NCBI RefSeq assembly: GCF_000423165.1 | Contig: NZ_AUHL01000007.1 | Span: 1-64,000, forward strand | DNA from: Pseudidiomarina sediminum DSM 21906 | GTDB taxonomy: Bacteria; Pseudomonadota; Gammaproteobacteria; Enterobacterales; Alteromonadaceae | Length of the DNA stretch: 64,000 nt | Reading direction: 5' to 3' | Shown here: positions 37,765 through 45,704 of the stretch, piece after piece | Position numbering within the stretch: position 1 is the first letter of the stretch | Layout of the letters: every line of letters begins with the position of its first letter | The notes under the pieces: model-generated | Seen by the model: only the letters and a program-made list of their open reading frames with translations | Databases searched by the model: none | What the model was told of the DNA's origin: nothing | Translations under genes and position numbers: made by a program

Positions 37765-38576
37765 TCTTGTTGCTCTCTTTGTTGCTCGTAGTACCAATTT
37801 GCGAGGCGACAATAATCAGCGACACTCAAGGTTTCTGGGCGCGCACCTGGGTCAATACCCAGCGCTTCAAGCTGTTCAGCGCTGATCAGCTGTTTTAAGT
37901 TATTGCGAATGGTTTTGCGGCGCTGATTAAACGCCACCAGACAAAGTTGCTGTAAGGTTTTACGATCATGCACCGGGTGCGGCGGCTCGGCATAAGGTGT
38001 TAAACGTACCACCGCCGATTCAACTTTCGGTGGCGGCGTGAAGGCACCTGGTGGCACATTTAACACGTGCTCCACCGCACAGGCTTGTTGTACCGAAACA
38101 CTAAGGCGGCCGTAGGCTTTACTGCCGGGCTCTGCGGCAAGGCGCTCAACCACTTCTTTTTGCAGCATAAAATGCATATCTTCGATGCTTTCCATTTGGT
38201 TGAGCAAGTGGAAAATAATCGGGGTTGAAATGTTGTAAGGCAAGTTTCCGAAGACGCGTAGCTTAGCACCATCGTGTTGGAATTGGCTGAAGTCTGTCTT
38301 CAGCGCGTCACCACGATACACGGTAAGTTTTTGCTGCAAAAATGGGTGCTGTTCCAAACGATCCGCAAGATCGCGATCTAGCTCAACCACGGTGAGCTGT
38401 TCGATACGATCACAGACGGGTTCGGTGAGTGCCGCTAGGCCTGGACCGATTTCGACTAAGGATTGACCCACCTGTGGGTCGATGGCATCGACAATAGCGT
38501 CAATGACAAAGGTGTCATGTAAAAAGTTTTGCCCAAAGCGTTTTCGGGCACGGTGTCCAAGGTGGGTTTTACTCAT
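37761..38576 (-). CDS. rsmA: 16S rRNA A1518/A1519 dimethyltransferase
   Basis: A 271-residue KsgA/RsmA that dimethylates two adenines in helix 45 of 16S rRNA late in 30S assembly. [11 protein letters not shown] (11-21), SAM motif [11 protein letters not shown] and the catalytic NLPYNIS are all visible. The C-terminal half is the usual helical domain. It overlaps pdxA upstream and apaG downstream by 4 bp each. Confidence 0.98.
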   Translation of the reverse strand: MSKTHLGHRARKRFGQNFLHDTFVIDAIVDAIDPQVGQSLVEIGPGLAALTEPVCDRIEQLTVVELDRDLADRLEQHPFLQQKLTVYRGDALKTDFSQFQHDGAKLRVFGNLPYNISTPIIFHLLNQMESIEDMHFMLQKEVVERLAAEPGSKAYGRLSVSVQQACAVEHVLNVPPGAFTPPPKVESAVVRLTPYAEPPHPVHDRKTLQQLCLVAFNQRRKTIRNNLKQLISAEQLEALGIDPGARPETLSVADYCRLANWYYEQQREQQE

Positions 38577-39583
38577 CGATCTCTCAATTCTTCATGGTGT
38601 TGACGATGGCCAGCCATCGCGATGGCAGTCGTTAAAGCATACTGCGCACTGCCGCTGTCAATGTTCCCGGTGCCGGCTAAATCAAGTGCAGTACCGTGGT
38701 CGACAGAGGTACGAATAAAGGGTAAGCCTAGGGTAATATTCGCGGCGTTACCAAAACCCCGGTATTTTAGCACGGGCAAGCCTTGATCGTGATACATGGC
38801 AATGACCACATCTGCGTCATCAAGGTATTTCGGTTGAAATACGGTATCAGCTGGCCATGGCCCACTAACGTGGAGGCCCTCTGCTTGCAGTTGCACAAGT
38901 GCTGGGGTGATATGGTCAATCTCTTCATGGCCTAAATGCCCCTGCTCGCCAGCGTGTGGATTGAGACCACAGACCAATAGTCGAGGTGTTGCACAGCCAA
39001 AATAATGTTGCAAATCATGCGCGGTGATACGGATCACCCGTTCTACCAGTGATTGGTTAATCGCGTCGGCGACCTGCGCTAAAGGCAAGTGAGTGGTGAC
39101 TAAGGCAACACGCAAGCCTTCGGTGGCGAGCATCATGACCACTTGCGAAGTGTTACTGAGTTCCGCAAAGAATTCCGTGTGGCCACTAAAGGCGACCCCA
39201 GCGTCATTGATAATCCCCTTATGCACGGGACCGGTCATCAGCGCATCAAAAGCACCACTTTGACAACCTTCGCCGGCGCGCTGCAACAGCGATAATACAT
39301 AGGGGCTGTTGGCCGGATTGAGTTGCCCGGCAACCACTGGCGCCTGCAGTGGCACATCGGACACGACCAAGGTCCCTACCGGCCACTGTTGTGGGGGACG
39401 TTCGGCCTGATAGTCAACGATTGAAACGGCAAGACCGAGCTGTTTAGCTCGGTCTTTAAGAAGGTCTTTGTTGCCTAGCGTAACCACCTCTGCAGGCCAG
39501 CTCTGTTGGGCGAGCAGGATGGCAAGGTCGGGACCTATACCAGCGGGCTCACCAGAGCTGTAAACGAGACGGGGTAGACTCAT
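38573..39583 (-). CDS. pdxA: 4-hydroxythreonine-4-phosphate dehydrogenase
   Basis: A 336-residue enzyme of the DXP-dependent PLP pathway. It oxidises 4-phosphohydroxy-threonine, and its product goes to Pdx[11 protein letters not shown] opens the protein, the metal ligands lie in FSGHTEF and the two later His (NPHAGE, MYHDQG), and [13 protein letters not shown] is the C-terminal signature. Coupled by ATGA to surA and rsmA. The epd gene later in the window feeds the same pathway. Confidence 0.97.
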   Translation of the reverse strand: MSLPRLVYSSGEPAGIGPDLAILLAQQSWPAEVVTLGNKDLLKDRAKQLGLAVSIVDYQAERPPQQWPVGTLVVSDVPLQAPVVAGQLNPANSPYVLSLLQRAGEGCQSGAFDALMTGPVHKGIINDAGVAFSGHTEFFAELSNTSQVVMMLATEGLRVALVTTHLPLAQVADAINQSLVERVIRITAHDLQHYFGCATPRLLVCGLNPHAGEQGHLGHEEIDHITPALVQLQAEGLHVSGPWPADTVFQPKYLDDADVVIAMYHDQGLPVLKYRGFGNAANITLGLPFIRTSVDHGTALDLAGTGNIDSGSAQYALTTAIAMAGHRQHHEELRDR

Positions 39584-40872
39584 TCAATAACCTGTTCGAT
39601 ATAGGCTTGGTCGCGCATTTCCTGCTGCCAGTTTTCTAACTCTTCTTGGTACTTACGACGGTAGAGTAACTGGTAAGCACGGTTTTGTTTGCTACGCTCG
39701 GTCGCATCTTGCGTACGGCGGTCGAGCACTTCAACGATATGCCAGCCAAACTGTGAACGGAACGGCTCACTGATGTCGCCAACTTTGGCATTATCCACAA
39801 CCTCTTTAAAGGCTGGGTCATACACATCGGTTTGGCTCCAGCCCAGCTCACCACCTTGGCTGGCTGAACCTGGGTCATCAGAGTGTTCTTCTGCGAGATC
39901 TGCAAACTCAGCTTCACCAGCAATGAGCTGTTGACGCATTTCTTCCAACTGCTCACGGGCACGGTTGTCAGACAAAATCACTGAAGTGCGAAGCAAAATA
40001 TGACGCGCTTTAACTTCTTGGATTTCGACCGTTTCCATGCCGCGCGTATCGGTAACTTTCAAAATATGAAAGCCGACGCCACTTTTAATTGGACCAATCA
40101 AATCACCTTTGCGTTTGTCACGTACAGCTTCGGCAAACAAGGTCGGCATAGCGTTAATGTTCATCCAGCCCATATCACCGCCTTCCAGTGCTCGTGAGCC
40201 TGACGATGAAGTGATTGCGGTTTCGGCAAAGTCAGCACCGTCACGCAACGAAGCGAGGATTTTCTCGGCACGGGTACGCGCTTCTTGCAGTTCAGTACTG
40301 CCACTACCATCACGCAGACCGATCAAAATATGACTTAGACGGTATTCACTCTCTTGGCTCGACATCTCGTCAAGCATTTTGGTCAGGCCGTCAATTTCTT
40401 GTGGCGAAATATACACGCGGTCACGCACGGCGTTGCGCTGCAGTTCACCAATGATCATTTCGCGACGAATGGACTCACGATAGGTTTGCCAGGTCGCGCC
40501 AAGTTTAGTGATTTCGTCGCGGAGTTGGTCCACGGTAATATTCGACTCACGGGCGATGCCGTTAAGGGTCTGTTCGAGCTGTGCGTCACTGACTTCAATA
40601 CCGCCACGACGGGCAATCTGCAATTGAATTTCTTGCAGTACCAAGCGGTCAATGGCTTGTACTTGCAAGACTTCATCGCTTGGTAAGTTGAGGTTCTGCT
40701 CTGCAGCATTACGCTTGATTTGTGCCAACATATTGTCGACTTCGCTTTGTAAAATGACACCGTCGTTCACGATGACGGCGACACGGTCAAGCATTTCATT
40801 CGCCGTGGCTGGCGCTTGTAGCGTTGCCATGGTGAGCCATGCGATGCTCACTAACTTCAACATCTTATTCAT
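39580..40872 (-). CDS. surA: Periplasmic chaperone SurA
   Basis: A 430-residue outer-membrane-protein chaperone with a signal peptide ending near residue 24 (PATA), an N-terminal chaperone domain and two parvulin PPIase domains. The first domain starts at about 176 ([11 protein letters not shown]) and the second at about 286 ([10 protein letters not shown]). It delivers barrels, including LptD, to BAM. The gene follows lptD with a 9-bp gap, the standard arrangement. Confidence 0.97.
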   Translation of the reverse strand: MNKMLKLVSIAWLTMATLQAPATANEMLDRVAVIVNDGVILQSEVDNMLAQIKRNAAEQNLNLPSDEVLQVQAIDRLVLQEIQLQIARRGGIEVSDAQLEQTLNGIARESNITVDQLRDEITKLGATWQTYRESIRREMIIGELQRNAVRDRVYISPQEIDGLTKMLDEMSSQESEYRLSHILIGLRDGSGSTELQEARTRAEKILASLRDGADFAETAITSSSGSRALEGGDMGWMNINAMPTLFAEAVRDKRKGDLIGPIKSGVGFHILKVTDTRGMETVEIQEVKARHILLRTSVILSDNRAREQLEEMRQQLIAGEAEFADLAEEHSDDPGSASQGGELGWSQTDVYDPAFKEVVDNAKVGDISEPFRSQFGWHIVEVLDRRTQDATERSKQNRAYQLLYRRKYQEELENWQQEMRDQAYIEQVIE

Positions 40873-40881
40873 GAAAACTAC

Positions 40882-43161
40882 CTAGTTGCTTAAGTAAAAT
40901 GGGTGGCGATAACCAAACAAGCTTTGTTCGATGAGGTCAAATAAGTTGCCGTTATCGGACCCTAGCCCCTTAATAATAAACTGTATACTAATGCCGTTAT
41001 CAAATTCCGGCTCCCGTCGGAACGGGTCATTATTCTGATATTCAAGGTTGCGGTTAATACGACGGTACGCACTGACCCGCACTGCCCAACAACAATCGCT
41101 GTACTGTAACGCAAGCAGCGCGTCGTTGGTACGTTTCTGTTCTAAATCGTAATACCAATTGCTGGCCAATTGCCAGCTATGATCCACTTGGTAGACCGCT
41201 TGCAGGCCCAATTGTTCGATGTCATCGTCAAGAATATTGGTCACTTGACGGTGGCTAATTTGCAGCAAGTTCGCTTCATCGATACGGTATTCGATGGCTG
41301 TCTGACTCTTGCGGGTATTGTTTTGTTCCATGTCGTATTGCATGGCGCCATTAAAGAATAACCGCTCACCGAAACGGAATCGTGTTTCAAAGGCAAGATC
41401 AGAACGGTCATCGGCAATCTGTGTCGCCTCATCAAACAAACTGACTTTGCTGTCGTCAAAGTAATAAATTTGCCCAGCGCTGAAACGCATAATTTCTTGC
41501 GCGTTGGTATTTAGAATGCTGGTTGAGGCACCAATGGTGACCTGGTTGGCATCGGCAATACGATCTAACCCAGAGAAACGGCGGGCACGGAATAAGCCTT
41601 GGTAATCGTCCTGCATTAAGGTCGAGTCATAAATGCCAATGTCGGATTGATCACGATAGGGCACATAGAGGTACTGGATCTGGGGTTGCAACAGTTGCTG
41701 ATAGGTGTTGTTGTCCCATGTGAAATCACGCTCTAAATTGAGGCGTCCACGCACCCGAAATTGCGGTAATGAACGGGTTGGGTTTTCGGCTAAACCATTG
41801 TCGGTGATTTCTTGATTGTAATGGGTGTAACTGTACCGCAATTCGGTGAGCCAATCGTAGGCCGGCTTTTCAAAACCGACTTGCAGTTGTGGCTCAAGGT
41901 GTACGCGGGTGGCGTAGTCATGACTATTTTCTTGGTTTTGGAAGTGGCTGACTTCGGAAAACAAACCGAAGTTCATTGCCATCGGCCCCTGCCAGTTAAA
42001 ACGCGCCGTTAATTGCGGCATGGTGCGATAAGGGGAACGGTAGCTGCCTAATACTTCAAAGTCTTCGCCGCGCAAGGTCACCTTGGCATGCTCACTAAAA
42101 TAATCGATGCGCGCGCGCCGATAAATTTGTGCATCAGCTCGTCCGGCAAAGTCGCTGCCAAAGTCGTTTAGATAATCATCGTCACTAATATCGATGATAT
42201 TCATGTAAGAGCGCCAGTTTGAACTCCAGTTTTGCAGATGCTCGACGCGCCACAAGTACCGTGAGTCATCATTCTCGAGGCTATCATCTTTGTCGAGAAA
42301 GGCGATATTGGCTTGCCCAAAACCACCTTCGGTGAGGACGCGATACTCGGCTTGCATCTGTAAGCCCCGTTCAGCCATATAGCGCGGGGTAATAGTGGCG
42401 TCCTGATTTGGCGCGATATTGATGTAATACGGCACCTCAAATTCAAAGCCATTTTTTTGTGAGGTACGTAAGGTCGGGAACAAAAAGCCAGTTTTGCGTT
42501 CATCGTTGATCGGAAAATTAATGTACGGCACGTAAAAAACTGGCACTCCGAACAGTTCAAACTTCGCATGCCACGCCTCACCCCAAGCATCATCTTCGCT
42601 GATACTGATTTCGCTGGCACTCAATTGCCAAGTTGGTGTATCACTTGGACAGGTGGTGAACGTTGAGTCCGCTAAGGAAACCTGTTCATTTGAAAGCGAG
42701 AGTAGTTTGGCTGTGCCGTGTGCACCAACGTCGCGCAATTGATAGGACGCACCGGAGACAAAAGCGCGATTTTCACCAGAGTTTAGGCGGAAGTTCTCAC
42801 TTGCGACCTGCACATAGCCATCTGTAAATTGGGTTGCACCACTGGCGTTGATATTTCCCGACGCCTGATTCACAGTAGCTTGTTCAGTAATTAAATACTG
42901 TTGGTCAAAATGCACCTCAACATTGCCGGTAAATGAGGCAATGGACGTTGCGGAGTCAATGTCAGCTTGGTCGGCTCGGACGCCAATGGCACCTTCGGTC
43001 AACCCTGGGATAGGCTCAAGTTCGTCAACAGCAAAGAGGGGCGCTCGCACCGGACATTGGCTGATGTAATCGGTGGCGGCTTGAGCATAAGCTGGAACTG
43101 CTGCTGTCGTGCTAACGAGCAGGCCGAGGCTCAAGGTGGCTCCTTTAAAAACGTCTTGCAT
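40882..43161 (-). CDS. lptD: LPS-assembly protein LptD
   Basis: A 759-residue outer-membrane translocon that places LPS in the outer leaflet. A signal peptide ends near residue 27. A beta-jellyroll (about 60-195) precedes the 26-strand barrel. The four cysteines needed for the two interdomain disulfides are present as C36, C171, C690 and C691, matching the E. coli pattern of one, one and an adjacent pair. It is first in the operon. No clear sigma-E promoter is visible, though TATCAT (43208-43203, minus) could be a -10. Confidence 0.97.
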   Translation of the reverse strand: MQDVFKGATLSLGLLVSTTAAVPAYAQAATDYISQCPVRAPLFAVDELEPIPGLTEGAIGVRADQADIDSATSIASFTGNVEVHFDQQYLITEQATVNQASGNINASGATQFTDGYVQVASENFRLNSGENRAFVSGASYQLRDVGAHGTAKLLSLSNEQVSLADSTFTTCPSDTPTWQLSASEISISEDDAWGEAWHAKFELFGVPVFYVPYINFPINDERKTGFLFPTLRTSQKNGFEFEVPYYINIAPNQDATITPRYMAERGLQMQAEYRVLTEGGFGQANIAFLDKDDSLENDDSRYLWRVEHLQNWSSNWRSYMNIIDISDDDYLNDFGSDFAGRADAQIYRRARIDYFSEHAKVTLRGEDFEVLGSYRSPYRTMPQLTARFNWQGPMAMNFGLFSEVSHFQNQENSHDYATRVHLEPQLQVGFEKPAYDWLTELRYSYTHYNQEITDNGLAENPTRSLPQFRVRGRLNLERDFTWDNNTYQQLLQPQIQYLYVPYRDQSDIGIYDSTLMQDDYQGLFRARRFSGLDRIADANQVTIGASTSILNTNAQEIMRFSAGQIYYFDDSKVSLFDEATQIADDRSDLAFETRFRFGERLFFNGAMQYDMEQNNTRKSQTAIEYRIDEANLLQISHRQVTNILDDDIEQLGLQAVYQVDHSWQLASNWYYDLEQKRTNDALLALQYSDCCWAVRVSAYRRINRNLEYQNNDPFRREPEFDNGISIQFIIKGLGSDNGNLFDLIEQSLFGYRHPFYLSN

Positions 43162-43179
43162 GTGGCGAATGACTCAACT

Positions 43180-43207
43180 TTGTCCTTTTTGCTGTGAAAG
43201 GTATGAT
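43180..43207 (+). promoter_or_regulatory. Candidate promoter for the AmgK-like gene
   Basis: TTGTCC (43180-43185) and TATGAT (43202-43207) are 16 bp apart, about 45 bp before the start codon. The -10 overlaps the best minus-strand -10 for lptD, so the two divergent promoters would compete for polymerase. Confidence 0.35.
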
Positions 43208-43251
43208 AAAGCAAAATAACTTGGCCTGCCATTTGTCAGCGAGGAATTAGC

Positions 43252-44250
43252 GTGGAAAATAAACGAGAATTGCAGCTACAAGCGTGGTGTGAATCGGTAA
43301 CGGGGTGTCCGCAGCACGATTTACAACCGGTTTTTGGCGATGCGCGGCCATGGCGCTACTATCGTGTAAGCGATGGTGTGCGTAGTTTAATCGCCGTTGA
43401 TACGATGAATACTGAAGCGGCGATGCAAAGCTATTTAGCGGTTGCTGATGCCTACGCCTTACAGAACATTCAAGTGCCTGAGTTGGTGGCAGTGAACACG
43501 CAGCGCGGGTTTATGCTGATCACTGACCTAGGTTCGCATTTGCTGTTGAGCCAGCTGAAAGCGGACTCGATTGCGCATTGGTACCCTAAAGTGTACGCCG
43601 ATCTCGCGGAGATTATGCAAGTACAGCAAACCCCACAGTTCGAGTTGCCAGTGTTTGCGGCAGAACACATGCACCAAGAGTTGGATTTAATGGCAGAGTG
43701 GTTGCTGCGGGAACATCTTCAGTTACAATTTTCTGCAACAGAACAGCAGATTTGGCAAAGTTTCTGCGACAAAATTGTCGCCAGCGCGATGGAGCAGCCG
43801 CAAGTTGGCACACATCGGAAGTTTCATGCACGCAATATTTTGCTGCAGCAGGATCATAGCTTTGCCTTTACCGGCTTCCATGATGCGGCCATCGGTCCTA
43901 TCACTTATGATGCGGTGAGTCTGTTGCGTGACTGTTATATTCGTTGGCCTGAGGCGATTGTGTGCGACTTAAGCCAGCAATGTTTTGAGTATTTGCGTTC
44001 AGCGCGTTCGGATTTGACCGTGGATGCCGCCACTTGGCAGCGTTGGTTTGATTGGATGGGGTTACAACGCCATTGTTATGTTAGTGGGTTGTTTGCGCGC
44101 CGTTATCGGCGTGATGGGAACCCCGGCTATTTACAAGATATTCCGCGAAACTTGGCCTATCTCCACGATATTGCAGGTAATTACGCGGAGTTCGACGATT
44201 TTAAAACGTTATTAGTTGAGCGGGTGCTACCGGCACTCGATGCGACCTAG
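43252..44250 (+). CDS. AmgK-like phosphotransferase, probably catalytically impaired
   Basis: A 332-residue protein of the aminoglycoside-phosphotransferase fold, syntenic with amgK, the MurNAc/GlcNAc 1-kinase that stands next to lptD in Pseudomonas and relatives. The body aligns well (LIAVDTMNTEA, LITDLGSHLLLSQL, GPITYDAVSLLRDCYIRWP). However, the catalytic loop, normally HRDxHxRN, is HRKFHARN (188-195) with Lys in place of Asp, and the Mg-binding DFQDA is GFHDA (208-212) with Gly in place of the first Asp. The loop Asn195 is kept. Loss of both key acids suggests a pseudokinase or changed chemistry. The usual partner murU is absent; djlA follows after 19 bp. Confidence 0.85.
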   Translation: MENKRELQLQAWCESVTGCPQHDLQPVFGDARPWRYYRVSDGVRSLIAVDTMNTEAAMQSYLAVADAYALQNIQVPELVAVNTQRGFMLITDLGSHLLLSQLKADSIAHWYPKVYADLAEIMQVQQTPQFELPVFAAEHMHQELDLMAEWLLREHLQLQFSATEQQIWQSFCDKIVASAMEQPQVGTHRKFHARNILLQQDHSFAFTGFHDAAIGPITYDAVSLLRDCYIRWPEAIVCDLSQQCFEYLRSARSDLTVDAATWQRWFDWMGLQRHCYVSGLFARRYRRDGNPGYLQDIPRNLAYLHDIAGNYAEFDDFKTLLVERVLPALDAT

Positions 44251-44269
44251 TGACGCACGAGGAGTGTGG

Positions 44270-45076
44270 ATGATTTGGGGTAAAGTGCTGTGTGGTTTCT
44301 TCGGTTTTTTGTTGTTCCGTTGGCCGGGCATTTTTCTAGGCGTGTTGATTGGCCATTGGTTTGATCGCGCCCTACAACAATCAATGCGCCCTGGCGGTGG
44401 TGTGCCTCAGGAGCTATTCATCAACACCTTATTTGCGGTGTTAGGGCATCTGGCGAAATCAAAAGGGCGTGTCACCGAGCAAGATATTGACTATGTTTCA
44501 GCCTTGATGGCACACCTGAAGCTCTCAGGCGATGCACGAACGCACGCGCAACAGGCGTTTCGTGACGGTAAAAATAGCGATTTTCCATTGGTCAATAAAG
44601 TCGCGACCTTCCGTCGGCAAGTGGCATGGCGACGTGACCTACTGCAATTCTTCGTGGAACAAGTGCTTATTTTAGCCTTGCATGATGGCAAGCTCGAACA
44701 GGCCGAATATGACGTGCTCCTGCGTATCACTCAAGCCCTTGGTTTCCGTCGCGAACAGCTCGATGTGTGGTTGCAAATGGCCCAAGCAAGTCAACGTTTT
44801 CGCAGTGGCCAAAGCAGTGGTGGCTACAGTGGTGCTGGCGCGGGAGCAAGTCGCGCAAGTCAACTTGAAGACGCTTATGCGGTGCTAGGCGTGAGTCGCA
44901 ATGCATCCTTTGCCGAGGTGAAAAAAGCCTATCGAAAATTGATGGCCAAACATCATCCGGACAAACTGGCGGCACAAGGTCTGCCGCCAGAAATGCGCGA
45001 GTCCGCTCAACAAAAGGCGCAAGAGATTCAAGCTGCCTATGAGTTGATTAAAACTCAGCAGGGCAGTGGAAGTTAA
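44270..45076 (+). CDS. djlA: Co-chaperone DjlA
   Basis: A 268-residue membrane-anchored J-protein. An N-terminal helix with glycines (about 4-27), a TerB-like domain (about 45-160), a Gly/Ser-rich linker (SGQSSGGYSGAGAGAS) and a C-terminal J domain with the HPD motif (AKHHPDKLAAQGLPPEM) follow E. coli DjlA closely. It stimulates DnaK at the inner membrane. ATG at 44270 has acgaggagtgtgg before it. Its last 29 bp overlap rluA on the other strand. Confidence 0.95.
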   Translation: MIWGKVLCGFFGFLLFRWPGIFLGVLIGHWFDRALQQSMRPGGGVPQELFINTLFAVLGHLAKSKGRVTEQDIDYVSALMAHLKLSGDARTHAQQAFRDGKNSDFPLVNKVATFRRQVAWRRDLLQFFVEQVLILALHDGKLEQAEYDVLLRITQALGFRREQLDVWLQMAQASQRFRSGQSSGGYSGAGAGASRASQLEDAYAVLGVSRNASFAEVKKAYRKLMAKHHPDKLAAQGLPPEMRESAQQKAQEIQAAYELIKTQQGSGS

Positions 45077-45704
45077 TCGGCTGCTCGGTGAGCGGATGCA
45101 AAAAACCGATTTCTTCGGCGTGCAAAAGTAACCGGGGCGCAGCGGCGAAGGCTGCGTCATCGGCGTAAAACTTGTCGCCCAAAATCGGCGTGCCCAACAC
45201 TTGCATGTGCACGCGTAACTGGTGCGAGCGACCGGTAATCGGGAATAGCAATACTTCTGAGCTGCCGTGCTGTTGTTGTACCACTTGATAGCGCGTTTGC
45301 GCACTGCGCCCCTCAATCAGATCAATCATTTGCCGTGGCCGGTTCGGCCAATCACAACGCATGGCTAAGTCGATCACACCGCGTTGCGCGGGTAACTGAC
45401 CGGCAACATGCGCGCGATAATACTTCCGCACCACCCGGCGCTCAAACTGGCGTTGTAAATGCGCCTGTGCAGTTTTACTTAAGGCAAACACGATCAATCC
45501 TGACGTGGCCATATCAAGACGGTGCACAATGCGGGCCGTGGGGTAGACACGGCATACGCGCGACCAAGCTGAGTCGTAATGTTCTGGCGCTTTGCCTGGC
45601 ACACTCAATAAGCCTGAAGGTTTATTGATCACCAACAAAGCATCGTCTTGATGAACGATGCTTAAGTAAGGCTCGGTTGGCGGTGCGTAGTGGAGTAGTG
45701 TCAT
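45048..45704 (-). CDS. rluA: Pseudouridine synthase RluA
   Basis: A 218-residue pseudouridine synthase. It makes pseudouridine 746 in 23S rRNA and 32 in several tRNAs. The catalytic Asp64 is in HRLDMATSGL (61-70), the same position as in E. coli RluA (219 aa). There is no S4 domain, which sets it apart from RluC/RluD. KPSGLLSVPG and GRSHQLRVHM are also typical. It overlaps rapA by ATGA and djlA by 29 bp. Confidence 0.95.
   Translation of the reverse strand: MTLLHYAPPTEPYLSIVHQDDALLVINKPSGLLSVPGKAPEHYDSAWSRVCRVYPTARIVHRLDMATSGLIVFALSKTAQAHLQRQFERRVVRKYYRAHVAGQLPAQRGVIDLAMRCDWPNRPRQMIDLIEGRSAQTRYQVVQQQHGSSEVLLFPITGRSHQLRVHMQVLGTPILGDKFYADDAAFAAAPRLLLHAEEIGFLHPLTEQPINFHCPAEF

Noticed and set aside
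43252-44250. Aminoglycoside resistance gene
   Set aside because: The fold is shared, but synteny with lptD and djlA and the sequence blocks fit AmgK, and the catalytic residues are lost.
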